Under the pieces are notes generated by a model that was given only the letters and a program-made list of their open reading frames with translations, had not been told where the DNA came from and did not search any database. The position numbers and the translations under genes are program-made. From the NCBI GenBank assembly GCA_003550325.1, contig QKWP01000833.1, positions 108,873-172,872 on the forward strand: a stretch of 64,000 nt of DNA. The letters are read 5' to 3'. This DNA is from Gigaspora rosea. Its lineage: Eukaryota; Glomeromycota; Glomeromycetes; Diversisporales; Gigasporaceae. Shown piece by piece: positions 12,505 through 24,596 of this stretch (its first letter is position 1; every line of letters begins with the position of its first letter).

Positions 12505-15225
12505 TTACGATTTCACATTATTACTCCATTGTCTACGATATAACATTTCCAATTTTTTTTGTCGTCTTTTTTGTTGTATTTTTTCCTCTTCCATTTCTTC
12601 ATCAGGATTCCTGACAATAACCATATCTTCCAATTCAAACGTAGCATTTAATGCATTTTCACGCGTTATTTCATCTTCTATCCAATGATCTTCAAATTTT
12701 TCTATAATTTCTTCTTTTGGTTCAGAAATGAATTCATTTTTTTCAGAAATTAATTCATTTTTTTCAGAAATTAATTCATTTTTTTCAGAAATGAATTCAT
12801 TTTTTTCAGAAATTAATTCATTTTTTTCAGAAAATAATTCATTTTTTTCAGAAATTAATTCATTTTTTTCAGAAATGAATTCATTTTTTTCAGAAATTAA
12901 TTCATTTTTTACAGAAATTAATTCATTTTTTTCAGAAATGAATTCATTTTTTTCAGAAACGAATTCATTTTTTTCAGAAACGAATTCATTTTTTTCAGAA
13001 ACGAATTCATTTTTTTCAGAAACGAATTCATTTTGTTCTTGTTCTTGTTGTATAGAAATGAAATTATTTTGTTCTTGTTCAGAAACGAAATCATTCTGTT
13101 CTTGTTGTTTAGAAATGAAATTATTTTGATCTTGTTCAGAAATAAATTCATTTTGTTCTTGTTGTTTAGAAATGGAATTATTTTGTTCTTGTTCAGAAAT
13201 AAATTCATTTTGTTCTTGTAGTTTAGAAATGGAATTATTTTGTTGTTCTTGTTGTAATTGAAGAATATATGATTCAGGATCAAAAATTTTTGCAGTTTGT
13301 GATTGAACTCTTGCTAATTTAACTCTTTCAAAAGAATTTGGAATTGATATATTATTTACATCAATTCCAATATTTGTCATAATTAAATTATTCCCACCAA
13401 TTCCAACATTTGTCATATTAATTATACCTATACTTCCAAAATTACTACCTCTTGGACTAAAATCACTAATCGAACTAACATGACTAGTACGACTAACATT
13501 ATAATAATTTAAATCAGCACCTAATCCACTCTCATTATTATTGTTGTTATTGTTGTTGTTGTTATTATTATTAGAAATGTTTGAATTGGAAGATCTTTTA
13601 ACAACAGGTAAAGGTGGTAATAAAGATGTAGCAACATCTGAAGAAATTGATCCTACATCATCATCAGAAGAATCTTTAAAATTAATTTGTTTAGAAGGAT
13701 CATTTTTACTAATTGTTGAAAGTAAATTAAAAATTCCTCCACGAGATGAAGAAGTCATATTACGTAATTCACCATCATCATCATTGTCATTGTTAATATT
13801 GTTATTAATATTTTCAGGTTGAGAAAGATTTGGAGTTCCTCGATTATAATTATCGTTATTATTATTATTAATAGTAAATAAAGAACGTAAAAATTCTCTT
13901 AAACCATATTTTTGAATTCTTACTAATATAATAAAAATGATAAGTACTGCTGCAGTACTTATAATAGATAATATAATGATTTCAGGAGTATTAATAGCTT
14001 CTGTTGCAGGAACTTCTGGAGGTTGAAAAGTTAAAATAGGTCGTCTTAAATCACCAAGAGCAGCACATATTTGATTAGTTAAAATAGGTTGTCCATTTGG
14101 TGTTAATACGGTATAATTTTTTACATTTGTTCCATTATTATCCATGAAATCACCAGTACATCTATGAGTATCACATTGATTCTCACTAAAACAAGGTGTT
14201 ACTCTACTAAGTTTTAATTTACAAGTTCCATTAATAATTGTCTTTGAAGTTGTTGTTGTTGTTGTAATACCTCCATTAATAGAAGTATCACAAAAAAAAG
14301 CATCTCTACAATTTCCTAAAAAATCAAAAGGGTTTGTCCAAGTTCCTGTAATATTTGATAAGAATTGAGAACCAAAAGAACTATTAGACATTAATTGAAC
14401 TAAAAAATTTGCTTCATTTTGATTTTTTGGTGGTATAAATGTTTGACATTGTTGACCTTCAAATTTTAAATCAGAAAAAACTAATCCTTCTTGATTATTA
14501 ATTCTCCATGAATTTTGATCTGTAACATCACAATGATACCCATTTTCATTAACTATACAAAATGGAGCTGAATAATTACATGAAATAATTTGACATGGTA
14601 GTTTAAGGCATGGTGATACGGGACACATATCAATTTGTTGTGAAGGTAGGGAGATTGGATCTGATGTAAATGTAGGAGTAGATATAGGAGGGGTGGTTGG
14701 AGGGGAAGTTGGAGTGAAGGTTGGTGTGGTTGTAAATGTAGATGTGCTCGTGGATGTGGTTATGTATATGGTATTTGTTAATAAGGGTGGTGTTATGTTA
14801 ACTATTTTTCCTTTGTAAGGATTATTATATCTATATTTGCCATCATCATAATCATTATCATAACCATAACGATTACGTTTTTGGCTTTTTGACCTTTTAG
14901 GACCAGTACGAGGAGATTTAATTTTTTTTCTATTTGATTTTCTTACGATTATTGGTAAGTCATTTGATGTCATATTGTCGTCATTTGGATTAATAAATGT
15001 TAAACCATCGTCAACTTTTTTAGATGAAAGTTTATTATTAAAAGGTTTTTGTGTAGGTGGATCACCAGCTATACCTCTATCGCTATTGAGGTTATTACCA
15101 TTAACAATACCGTTAAAAAATCCTATGATATTGATGGCAAAAACGAGGCCAGCTCTAATGTTTATACGTATCAAAAAGAGAAATATTATTATTATTATTG
15201 ATAACGGTGATGTATTCCATGTCAT
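12505..15225 (-). CDS. Single-pass cysteine-rich surface protein with heptapeptide repeats
   Basis: A single uninterrupted frame. I chose the ATG at 15225 (906 aa) over the upstream in-frame ATG at 15408 because it gives a signal-like start (MTWNTSPLSIIIIIFLFLI). Order: signal segment (8-22); basic Lys/Arg-rich linker (80-125); Thr/Pro/Ser-rich stretch (about 152-188); Cys-rich ectodomain (about 199-383) with many CxxxC-like pairs and N-glycosylation sites; one membrane segment (about 414-437); a cytosolic tail with a poly-Asn run (about 552-565), Gln/Glu-rich units (about 640-730), then about 14 copies of a 7-residue repeat, NEFISEK (about 732-832), and an acidic-to-basic C-terminus. The architecture suggests a wall- or surface-sensing protein, but I do not recognise the ectodomain family. 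The repeat DNA makes a long frame on the opposite strand too; that one lacks sense as a gene. Confidence 0.7.
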   Translation of the reverse strand: MTWNTSPLSIIIIIFLFLIRINIRAGLVFAINIIGFFNGIVNGNNLNSDRGIAGDPPTQKPFNNKLSSKKVDDGLTFINPNDDNMTSNDLPIIVRKSNRKKIKSPRTGPKRSKSQKRNRYGYDNDYDDGKYRYNNPYKGKIVNITPPLLTNTIYITTSTSTSTFTTTPTFTPTSPPTTPPISTPTFTSDPISLPSQQIDMCPVSPCLKLPCQIISCNYSAPFCIVNENGYHCDVTDQNSWRINNQEGLVFSDLKFEGQQCQTFIPPKNQNEANFLVQLMSNSSFGSQFLSNITGTWTNPFDFLGNCRDAFFCDTSINGGITTTTTTSKTIINGTCKLKLSRVTPCFSENQCDTHRCTGDFMDNNGTNVKNYTVLTPNGQPILTNQICAALGDLRRPILTFQPPEVPATEAINTPEIIILSIISTAAVLIIFIILVRIQKYGLREFLRSLFTINNNNNDNYNRGTPNLSQPENINNNINNDNDDDGELRNMTSSSRGGIFNLLSTISKNDPSKQINFKDSSDDDVGSISSDVATSLLPPLPVVKRSSNSNISNNNNNNNNNNNNNESGLGADLNYYNVSRTSHVSSISDFSPRGSNFGSIGIINMTNVGIGGNNLIMTNIGIDVNNISIPNSFERVKLARVQSQTAKIFDPESYILQLQQEQQNNSISKLQEQNEFISEQEQNNSISKQQEQNEFISEQDQNNFISKQQEQNDFVSEQEQNNFISIQQEQEQNEFVSEKNEFVSEKNEFVSEKNEFVSEKNEFISEKNELISVKNELISEKNEFISEKNELISEKNELFSEKNELISEKNEFISEKNELISEKNELISEKNEFISEPKEEIIEKFEDHWIEDEITRENALNATFELEDMVIVRNPDEEMEEEKIQQKRRQKKLEMLYRRQWSNNVKS
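12726..13031. repeat. Coding minisatellite, 21-bp unit, about 14 copies
   Basis: Tandem 21-bp units (AATTCATTTTTTTCAGAAAT plus one base on the plus strand) encode NEFISEK on the minus strand, with variants at the fourth residue (I, V, L, F). A looser array of 39-45-bp units (13031-13250) encodes Gln/Asn/Glu-rich repeats ahead of it. All unit changes keep the frame. Confidence 0.92.
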
Positions 15226-15408
15226 GACTTTTTTTTTTTTTTTTATTATATAATAATAATGGACATGGAAATGATATCGTACATCGAGGTTAGAAAGTCC
15301 AACTACAAAAAGCGTAACAATTGAGATGTGTAATGACGACTGACTATTAAACAAAGAACGTAATAAAAGAAAGAATAATAATAAAAGAGAGAAAATAAAA
15401 TGAAACAA

Positions 15409-16067
15409 ATTAATTAATTATTTATTATTAATATTATTTTTTTTTTGTTGTAAAGAGTATTTAATCGTGCTAATGCTAATAAATTATGATACATTGTAAG
15501 ATGTATACAGGCGATCAAGTATAATGATATATTTTCCATAATCTTACGTATCAACTTAGGTTTTACACAATGCCTTTTATAGTAAGTATAAATATATAGT
15601 AGGTACATAGTAGGTATTTAGTAGGTATTTAGTAGGTATTTAGTAGATATTTAGTAGGTATATAGTAAGTTGATATTATTATGAATATATATGAGTTCGG
15701 CCAAAGGGAAAACCATTAATTTAAATAAAAATTATACGAATTGTGAACTCCGATCAGTGGTAGTTACATTATTGATGCAGATTACTATCTAAAATATTAG
15801 ATCTCCATAAATAACGTAATCATCTTTGATCGGTGTCATATAATTTCTATTTATTGGTTTTCTCTTGGCACTCAAATTTATATATAAATGGAAAATCCTT
15901 TCTACGTACAGTACATCAAATAACGATAGTTTAAAGTTTAACAAAATTTTTTATTTTTACTATGGGAGGTTAATTTTTCCTTCACAGTAAATTGTTATTG
16001 TGGCACCAACAAAAAATTTTGGATAAGAAAAAGTGAAATGTTAAATATCGTGGGTGCAAAATCTTTG
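15409..16067. other. Upstream region of the surface protein gene
   Basis: No gene seen. Contains a short tandem array of TAGTAGGTATT units (about 15597-15670). The lower part is probably 5' UTR and promoter of the minus-strand gene starting at 15225. Confidence 0.5.
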
Positions 16068-16075
16068 GATCTGCG

Positions 16076-16490
16076 TAGGGCTCATCATTTTCTGCGGCAA
16101 CTAACCCCAAAATCTGTATGCGCTACCTGATTAATTATGCGAAATTATGCAAAAAATATGCAGCAAATTATGCAAATTTGGTAAAAAGATGCATCTTTAT
16201 GCAATAAATTCTGGCTAAAATCCATTATGAATTTTTTTATGTTACACGTAAACTAGTCAGTTTTTCTATTGTTTTGATTGGTTTTTTATGTTACACCTGA
16301 TCTAGCCAATCAGAATTCAGAATTTGTTAACACACGGACAACAAGCTCTTTCCTATGTTTTATGCGCAGATTATGCACTATTAAATATGCAACATTAGTC
16401 CAAATATGCAAAATATGCAATTGCATCTGCAATGCAATAAATGTCAGGTTTATGCGCAGATTTTGCAATTGCAAATTTGCACTAGCCCTA
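16076..16490. mobile_element. hAT-type MITE, target duplication GATCTGCG
   Basis: A 415-bp non-coding element flanked by a perfect 8-bp direct repeat GATCTGCG (16068-16075 and 16491-16498). Both ends begin TAGGGCT when read inward. The interior carries repeated ATTATGC and TGCAAAT motifs. An 8-bp duplication fits the hAT superfamily. Confidence 0.8.
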
Positions 16491-16959
16491 GATCTGCGTA
16501 GTCTAATAAATGAACCTGTCAGTGGTTTATAACCAATCATCAAGATCATATTAATAAATAATTTCCTGATCCATATGTGAAACTTCCGTTTCCGTTAATC
16601 CTCAACGAATCAGGATATGACTAAATTTCTCAAGGGTGAACTCTATAGTTGATCTTAACTAATATCTGGTACGTCCCTAATTTGGTCTAAAAAAAAAAAA
16701 AATGTAGTATATACACTTACCTTTTTAAGTATAAATTTTTAATTATAACTTTTAATTGGTTACGATCAGGGCCGTATTTCGCGGTCTAAATATGTAAATA
16801 TTGATAATTTATAGGTGTAACTAATTACACACGGGGCTTATATTTTAAACTACGTGGGTACGGGTCTTATGTAACAAGCTTATTCGCACAGGTATATATG
16901 GAAATATATATCCGTGCAAAAGGCAAAACTTTACTTTCGTTAAATGAAGACTAACATTT

Positions 16960-17400
16960 TAATCTGATGGTTTTAAAATTCTCATGGTAGTTTTTAAAAT
17001 TCTTACAGTGGATGAAGTTTCCGTTCGGTTTGTTGGTAGTTTTTAAAATTCTTATAGCAGAACGAAAATTATCTTTTGTCATTTTTAAGATCCTAATACT
17101 ATATTTCAGTTGAATGTTTTTAAAATTCTCATAGCTGGTGAAAAAAAACTTTATTTAGTCAAGTTATTTTAAAATTTTTATAGTTGGGAGAAGACTATAT
17201 TGGTCGAACGATTTTTAAAGTTTTTATAACCCGGGCGAAGACTATATTCAATTAGATTATTTTTAAACTTTCATAGCTGGCGAAGACTATATTTGGTCAT
17301 TTTTAACATTCTCATAACTAGGAGTTTTTATTTGTTGGGCGAAGAATTAATGGGGTCGGGAAACATTTCCAAAGTTCTTATAATCTTGAATTCAAACTCG
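16960..17400. repeat. Degenerate minisatellite, unit about 55-60 bp
   Basis: Six to seven diverged units share TTTTTAAAATTCTCATAG followed by GGCGAAGACTATATT and a TGGTC-like end. Spacing and sequence drift. No coding frame. Confidence 0.7.
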
Positions 17401-17899
17401 AACCTATTTTTTTTCCTTGTAAGGTTACTTAAAAGTTTCAAAAAAGAAATAAATATGTTTATATAAAATAGTTCATTGAATTGGTTCTATTTGTTAAAGA
17501 CTTTTTTTTTTATTGAAACTGAACTACAAAGTTTTTTTTTTAATAATGTTTGAACAAATAAAAACATTGGGCTTCAAGATCATCAATAGTAAAGTTGCTG
17601 CTCGATATTTAAAAAGAGAAAAAAATAAAGTTGGGATAATTAAGAGGAATTTTATGAACGATTAAAAAATTACTGTAAATAGTGACATAAAAAAGTGTAA
17701 AGAGTGACACGGGTTGTTATGTCAGACCTATATGATTCGAGTAAGTTCAGGTCACGTGATTTAAATCACTAATCAAGCCAGGAGAAACTTAACCTATACC
17801 CTGGGGTAGAGGGTCTTATCCTGTATCTGTCATGTGACTATGTTTATAAATTAAATTAAACTGATCAACACAGAATCGCATGTTTTTCCTGTTGTCATT

Positions 17900-18640
17900 T
17901 TCATAGTGCCTTTGTTGCTTCATTATTGTTGTGTAGTGTTTTTTTTTTGTGCTTTTGTTGTTGTTTTTGCTATGCTTTTGTGGCTATTTTATAGTGCTTT
18001 CATTATTGTTTGGTGGTGTTTTTGGTCGTCGTTATAGATGGGGGTAAAATTACTCTTTATAATAAGATGTTTTTGTTGAAATTGTTGAAATTACTTGATG
18101 ATGAAATTGGTGAAATTACTTGATGATGAAATTGGTGAAATTAGTTTTTTAATATTAAAAAATAATTTAAATTATGTCAAAAATTAATTAAAACTAAGCT
18201 GAATTAAATACAATAATTGTTTTAGGTTTAATTTATAAACATATTAAAAATGTTGAAATTATTGTTGAAATTATTGTTGAAATTAAAAAATTGAAAATGA
18301 ATTTCACCCCAACTATAGTCGTCGTTTGGTGGTGCCTTTAGTCATTATTTGGTGGTACTTACATTGTAGTTTGGTAGTGTTTTGGGTCATAGTTTGGTGG
18401 TGCTTTTGATCATCATTTGTTGGTGCTTTTCATCAGTGCTTAGATTGTCATTAGGTGGTGCTTTTGGTTATTGTTTGGTGGTGCTTTTGGTCATTGTTTA
18501 GTGGTGCTTTTGGTTGTAGATTGGTAGTACTTTTGGTTGTAGATTAGTGGTTCTTTGATCGTCATTTGTTGGTGTTCTTAGTTGTTATTTGGTGGTATTT
18601 TCATTGGTACTTGGTGGTGTTTTTAATTTTTGTTTGCTAA
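17900..18640. repeat. TTGGTGGTGCTTTT minisatellite split by a MITE
   Basis: Many imperfect units of about 28 bp around TTTGGTGGTGCTTTTGGTC run from about 17930 to 18630. The array is interrupted by the element at 18033-18317, whose target duplication GTCGTCGT is itself a repeat-unit sequence. The region is Thr/Pro-codon-like on one strand but has no long frame. Confidence 0.75.
18033..18317. mobile_element. hAT-type MITE (TATAG family), target duplication GTCGTCGT
   Basis: A 285-bp element with inverted ends TATAG-A/T-TGGGG and a perfect 8-bp duplication (18025-18032, 18318-18325). The interior has GTTGAAATT repeats. A second copy in opposite orientation lies at 45078-45337 and shares almost the whole interior. 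Confidence 0.9.
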
Positions 18641-18968
18641 TCTTTTAGTTGTTTGTCTTATACTTTTTTTGTTTTTTTATCTTTATATATATTTTTTTTG
18701 TACTTTTTGCTACTTTATTTTTTTTAATAAAAAATTATCTTTAATAATATATATATATACTATATAATAAAAAATTTTTTTAAAATTTGGACCAATCATA
18801 TTTAGGCAGTACAGGATAAAACCTATACCCTGAGCATAGAATAAAAGCCTCTACTCGGGTACAGGATAAGGACACTTATCAAGCCAAACAAAATTACTGC
18901 CAATCTACCAATCCAAGTTCAGATGCTAATACTTGAATAATGACGTTCGTATTAATATTAATACTAAC

Positions 18969-19971
18969 AGGTCCCTGAAGAACTCTGATATAACTTAAAA
19001 GTTACTAAAAAAGAAGGTCGACTAAAGCGGAGTTAATTCAATATATGATCTACATGCTGCATAAATTACATTATTGATATCTGTATAACCAGGACCAGTG
19101 ATTTTTTGCGTTGCAAGGAATGCTGCAGAAATCATGGAATAGGGTCACAAATGCAGAAAGTATCACAGATACCGCAGAATTATCGCAGAAAGTGGGGTAA
19201 TGAGGAGGTAATAATAAAAAAAATTTTTTTAAAATACAATTTATACATATGTACGCATACGTATATACGTATTTTACCTGTTATCTAAACCTAAAAAGTC
19301 AGGTAATGGAATTCACAAGTGTAAGGCTAAAGTAATAAAATGCCTTGTAAAAATAATTCAGGTTTCGTTATCTTTGTATACTTGTTACTATCATCTTGTC
19401 AATCGTATATCAAAATAAAGTTAGTTCTTGGATAATTTAAATTTATGTAAATTATTTTTGAATTCTATGATAAAGTTGTTATACGCACATAATGAATAAA
19501 AAAAAAAGTAAATTTTCAAAGATTACGGTTCATACTAGGGTTGAGGAAAATCCTGGTGAATAATAAAATAATATCACAGAATTGATAAAGTTACCACGGA
19601 AATCGTGCAGAATTTACAAAATTGACTCGCAGAATTGATAAAGTTATCATGGAAATTTTGCAGAATTTACAAAATTGACTTGCAGAATATATAAATTAGC
19701 ACGGACGGAATTGACCCAATAGTGCCGCAGAAAATCACTGGCCCTGTGTATAACCTTCTAACAATAATTACATCAAAAAGGTAACCCTAACCCTAACCAA
19801 ATTTCACTCCGCTTTAGCCAACCTCTAAAAAAGGAAATTTTGCATAGAAATTCATCAAATGTTGCATTTTTATATAGTATATTTTTTTAAATTTTGGCCT
19901 ATTTTATACGCCTATTTGGCTGATATTATACAAACTCAGATCTAAATTGTATTAGAGTTCTTCAGGGTCCT
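18969..19971. mobile_element. hAT-type element with nested insertion, duplication ATACTAAC
   Basis: Ends read inward are AGGTCCCTGAAGAACTCT and AGGACCCTGAAGAACTCT, flanked by perfect ATACTAAC (18961-18968, 19972-19979). Subterminal inverted repeats near 19019 and 19815 share CTAAAGCGGAGT. The element contains a second hAT-type element at 19090-19746. No coding frame is visible. Confidence 0.87.
19090..19746. mobile_element. Nested hAT-type MITE, target duplication TGTATAAC
   Basis: A 657-bp element inside the one at 18969-19971. Inverted ends are CAGGACCAGTGATTTT and CAGGGCCAGTGATTTT; the perfect duplication TGTATAAC lies at 19082-19089 and 19747-19754. Interior repeats of GCAGAAT-type sequence; no gene. 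Confidence 0.9.
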
Positions 19972-19979
19972 ATACTAAC

Positions 19980-21186
19980 AGCTAATATTCATATTAATGT
20001 TAGTATATTAATACTAGTAGAACACTGAAATATACATCAATAGGTCAGGTATTAGTTTGCTTATTTTTTGGAAATGTATAAAGCCATGCCCAATTACATG
20101 AGCAATTAAAATATATGCAAGCCAACTAAGGTTGAAAAAAATGATTCATGAAATAAAGATTCATATGCATATACATACATACACATGCACACCACTTTGC
20201 CTCTGTCATTATCAGTAATAGAACTTAACAATATAAAACAAAAATTATTTTACAGAAAACTTTTAAACTCTTCAATGTAGTAAATTGACTCGATTATATG
20301 ATACTCGATTATTGATCGACTTGATTAATGATCGAGCACCAATTACCGGTAATGGGCTTAAGCAACAATAGATCAATCAATGATCGATTATACTGATCAA
20401 TCAAATAAGTATATATTTGATCGATCAAAATATTTTTAAAAGTAGGGTGGTTGCAAATATTTTTTGTATAACATGCATTACACAAATAGAAATCGAACAT
20501 GTATAGAATCTTATAACTAATAACTAATAACTGATAATACAGTACTATTAAATATACAGTGTTAAAATTTATTTTTTACACTGTGATCTAAATGACTTGG
20601 AAGGTATGTAACGATAATTATGTTTTTGTTTTATTGTATTTTCATTTATTTTTTTCATTTTTTTTGAAAATAACCACAGTTAACCGGAGGAAATCACCAG
20701 TTCCACAGATCAACATCTATATTTGATATATAGATCTCTGATATAACAAACCTTTTTATAATGAACTCAGGATATAACAAACTCAAGATTTCTTATTTTA
20801 ATATTAGTTTGGTATAACAAGAGCTATGGCTCTTGAAAAACATAGTAATTCTATATAATGAACTTTTTTTTGGCCAGAAACAAGAATTTGGTATAGAAAG
20901 AGTTGATGACTGTATACTCCTTTTTTTTTTTTGCTTGTACTGTACTTAATTTTTTCTTTTTTCTTTTTTGCTAACAACCCTTTTTTTTTATATACTGTAT
21001 ATCGTATCGTCGTTGTTGTTTGTTAGCACTTTTTTTTGTCACTTTACTGAGGTTCTACGTCGCTTTCTGGTACTGTGCTATGTTGCATTCGTTAGTATAG
21101 TGTTGTATCGCATTGCCATGTCATGTTGCAGTTCATTGGTGTTTTGTCATGTTGCATTACTAGTTCGCATTGCGTTGGTTCTGTGA
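19980..21186. other. Repeat-rich spacer without a gene
   Basis: Contains a GATCGATTA-type low-complexity tract (about 20285-20425), T-rich tracts, and from about 20990 a minisatellite-like stretch of GTTGCATT/TTAGTAT units that continues past 21447 and hosts the MITE at 21195. No supported coding region. Confidence 0.55.
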
Positions 21187-21194
21187 CCATATTG

Positions 21195-21447
21195 CAGTGT
21201 TATCATTTGGACATTTTTTTGGACATTTTGGACATTTTTTCAAATTAAAATTACTTAAAATTTTATTAAGATAATCTATTTTAATTTTTTCACCAATAAG
21301 TCCAGCATCTAAAAAAATATATAATTATATATTTTTTTAAATTACTTTATTGATTAGTTAAACATGTGACATAGGCTTGGACGATTTTGGACAATCTTGG
21401 ATGTTGGACAAAAAACATAGTATGGACACGTTCAAGTGACAACACTG
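21195..21447. mobile_element. hAT-type MITE, target duplication CCATATTG
   Basis: A 253-bp element with inverted ends CAGTGTTATCATTTG and CAGTGTTGTCACTTG and the perfect duplication CCATATTG (21187-21194, 21448-21455). GGACATTTT repeats inside. Confidence 0.9.
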
Positions 21448-21887
21448 CCATATTGTGTTAGTATCGTTTCGTGCCGCATTTCAATGGTGTCAGATATTTG
21501 GCATATGTTTGTCTTTCCTTTGCTAGTGTTGTAGGTTGTTGGTAGTGTATAAAATAACAGATTACGGCAGCAGTGGGTTTAGATTAGGGTTATGGATAGA
21601 TTTATAGTAAGGGTTAGAATAGAATTAAAACGTTAGAGTGGGCTTAATGACAAGGTTAAGGTTAAATAATAGTGCATAAGAGTTAGGATCATGTTTTGAT
21701 AGTTATTTGGGTCTAGTTGGAGGCTAGGGTTAGGTTACAAGATAAGTTAGCATTTAAATTAATATTAGATTGCAGGCAGATATTTATTATTAATGATGTT
21801 TGTGATAAGAATAGTATTTTAAAAATGGTTTTGCGCATTATATAAATAAATATGAAATTAATACGAAATAAATATGAAATAAATATA

Positions 21888-23047
21888 AAATAACAACATC
21901 TCTATCGGGCAACAACTCTTTCTGACGATCACTTGGACCAAATTTTCCCACCGAAAGAAAACAAAAATTTTTCTTGTTAGAGAGTTGCCTATACATAAAG
22001 TATAGTAGGATAATACAGAAATACGGTTCTTACAAAGGTCAATCGTGTTGGAGGACTCCTTTGTATATTCGGCATACAAACCAGAAGCGTCTTCTTACAA
22101 GATAACTGGCAGAAGGTGGTGCCCTTGTACGAGAAATTTTGGTGGGATATGAGTTTCTCTCCATCGACGAAGTATCCTGTGGTAAAACAGTGGGGAATAA
22201 CAAGAAAATGAGTTTTCTGGACTTACTCTCCTTCAAGTTTGATACAAGTGACTCCTCTTTCGCTTTCACACTACTCACTTTTTTCTCCAGATTTTTTCGA
22301 AAAAGTGGGCGATTTAGCTTACCCTTGGTAAAAGATCGACATTGTTTATAGTTTCCATTTTCGGACGAACTCAGTAGAATGCAACCACGTGTTTGTTTTG
22401 GACAATACTTCGCTACTCCACGTGACAAGGTTCTTATGTCTATGGCTAAAGAGATATTCGAAGATGAAATGTTTAGTCGAAAGGGTTTAGTAATTTCAAA
22501 GCAAAGCTTTACAATAGAGATATACAATTGTTGCAGTTGTTATATAGTTTTTGTTTATGCCTGGCACGGGCTATAATAGTGTACTTATCATAGATTGTTT
22601 CTTTTTTTCTGCCTTTTTCTTCGGTCTCTCTTTTTCTTTTTTTCATTTATTTTGAATTTCGTATAGTTTAGTATTACCCCTCTTTTTTATCTCCTCTTTT
22701 ATTTTCTTGATATGTTTTATTTTTTTTAGTTGGTTGAAATTTCGAATCCTTCTGCTCGAGAAGCTTGGAGAAGAAGGTTTAGGAAAAAAGTAGGCAATCA
22801 TGATAAGTTAGGACATAAACACCAAACAGTGATATATTAAATTTCCTCGTACAGAACTTTTAATATGGAGTTAAAGTTTACTATAGCAGATTGAACATGG
22901 GTAATTTGGACGTTAGTCACAAAGAGCCGGGTTAGTCAGTATTTAAAATTTAGGTAGGCGTTAGCCGTAACTTGTATAAAACCTTAGTGTTAATTATATA
23001 AACCTAATAAAGTACTGGCATGGTTGCCGAATTATAAAAAAAATAAA
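21888..23047 (+). mobile_element. Long non-coding retroposon, family C copy 1
   Basis: About 1.15 kb, plus orientation. The head (about 21913, CAACTCTTTCTGACGATCAC) matches heads of the copies at 34400-35499 and 44045-45481. A pyrimidine-rich middle (22590-22730) is shared too. The 3' end has a short stem-loop GGCATGGTTGCC, then GAATTATAAAAAAAATAAAT. A probable target duplication, AAATAAATATAA with related flanks, is present on both sides (near 21872-21893 and 23104-23120), but the AT-rich context makes the exact ends uncertain. Short frames on both strands (for example 22039-22527) are not conserved in the other copies, so I treat it as non-coding. Confidence 0.7.
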
Positions 23048-24471
23048 TACTAATAAATATCTGATATCAGGTATAAAATAAATGCAAAATAAATAATGTT
23101 ATAAAATAAATATAAATAACTAATAGGAAGTCTAATTGTGAAATAAAATACCTATGAAGGTTACACAACTGCCAAATTTTTAATTTGATAATCAATCAAT
23201 GATTGACCCAATGATTGATCGATTATATATGCTCGAGCTTATAGATTATATACTTGATCGATTATACTCAATTAAAATACATAATCGATTTTTGATCGAT
23301 CATTGAAAATTTTTTTTAATCAATAATCAATCAACGATTTTTTTGTCGAATCAATTCACTACTTCAATGTAATCTAGTATACTGTATAAACAAATGACAA
23401 AAGTTTTTTTATACTATTTTTTTTTTTGATCTACTTCATAGTGATTTTTTTTTTGATCTTCATAATAGTTTTTTTTTGAACTTAATATTTTTTACTGTGC
23501 TGCTCTTCGGAAGATTATTTTCATGAACAAATATTTTGTGTTTTAGAAGCACAAATTTGTCTTAAAGTTGCTATTAGTTTATTCAAATAGCTTTCTTATT
23601 CTTTCTTTTTTTTATTATAAATTTTAGTAATTTGTAGATTTGTCTTTATATAAAGTATGAATAAGCAAATGAATCTGCAATCAAGCATTATAAGATATCT
23701 ATTTTCTCTTTTTTCTACAATCACAAATATGGGAGTTGACTTACCTAATACTAGTAAATTAACTTCCAATCAAAGACAAGATCTTTTTTTCAATATTAAT
23801 TGGCTATTTAAATTGTCAATACAAGAATTCAATAATGAATAGTAGCCATTTGTATCAAATATTTAAACAGTATACAATTACAAAAAATAAGTAAATGGTG
23901 ATTCATCACATACTGTACTTATATCTGTTATTTTACTAAGCATTACGAATCTAGTACTCGAAAAGATATAATTTCAAGTGATAAATGACAAAAAATGAAA
24001 ATTAGATCTCCTAATTTGTGTTCTGCCAAAATCAAGGTGCCATGATTTGTTACAAAAAACAAAGTACGTGTAAAATACTTCAAGATTTACCAGATTATAA
24101 TTATTTTTAAATGAAAGCAACAAAATCAAACAATTAGAAATGAAAAGCTCTTAAAGATTATTAATTTCTAGCTATCCTTAATGCAGTAAAATATAGTAAA
24201 AGAATATGCAATAGAAAAGTTGAATTTGAATAAAAGTATTAAGGAACTAAAATGTAAAGTAGTTACTAATATAAAATATAAAGTATGTAGAACTCTTGAT
24301 GCATACCTAATTGGAAATCCTAACTAAGTATTAGATATATTCAGAAATCAGTTTCTTTTTTATTGCAAAAATCTATTAAATTGATTATTATAGAATTTCT
24401 GACAATTCTTTGTATAGTCTAGTTTTTATAAACCAAAAACAAATTGAAAACTTTAAAAAATATAAGTTGCT
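23048..24471. other. AT-rich spacer without a gene
   Basis: Holds a GATCGATTA/AATCAATGATTGA low-complexity tract (about 23180-23360), T runs (23405-23490), and a 61-aa frame at 23657-23842 without a recognisable domain; its surroundings look like decayed coding sequence but I cannot name it. Confidence 0.45.
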
Positions 24472-24596
24472 AACCCTTAATGATTCTTTTTTTTTTTTTT
24501 TAAAGTGCTCGTCTTGGGACTTAGGAATTTTATTCGAGATATTAGGGCCGTCGGTATTCTCTAGAGGAATACCGGCATTTGTTATATAGACGAGGA

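Noticed and set aside
12728..13129. 133-aa plus-strand frame of FSEINSFF repeats
   Set aside because: It is the antisense reading of the NEFISEK-encoding minisatellite; the minus-strand frame of 906 aa with signal, Cys-rich and membrane segments is the real gene.
19781..19800. Telomere or subtelomere boundary
   Set aside because: Only two CCCTAA units, inside a nested transposon; not a telomeric array.
22300..22322. 5.8S rRNA similarity at the head of retroposon family C (AACAACTCTTTCCAACGATC)
   Set aside because: Resemblance to the 5.8S start is short, broken by indels and not followed by further rRNA sequence; chance similarity cannot be excluded.
22039..22527. 162-aa minus-strand frame as a gene
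   Set aside because: It lies within retroposon family C; the corresponding stretches of the other two copies have stops, and there is no recognisable domain.
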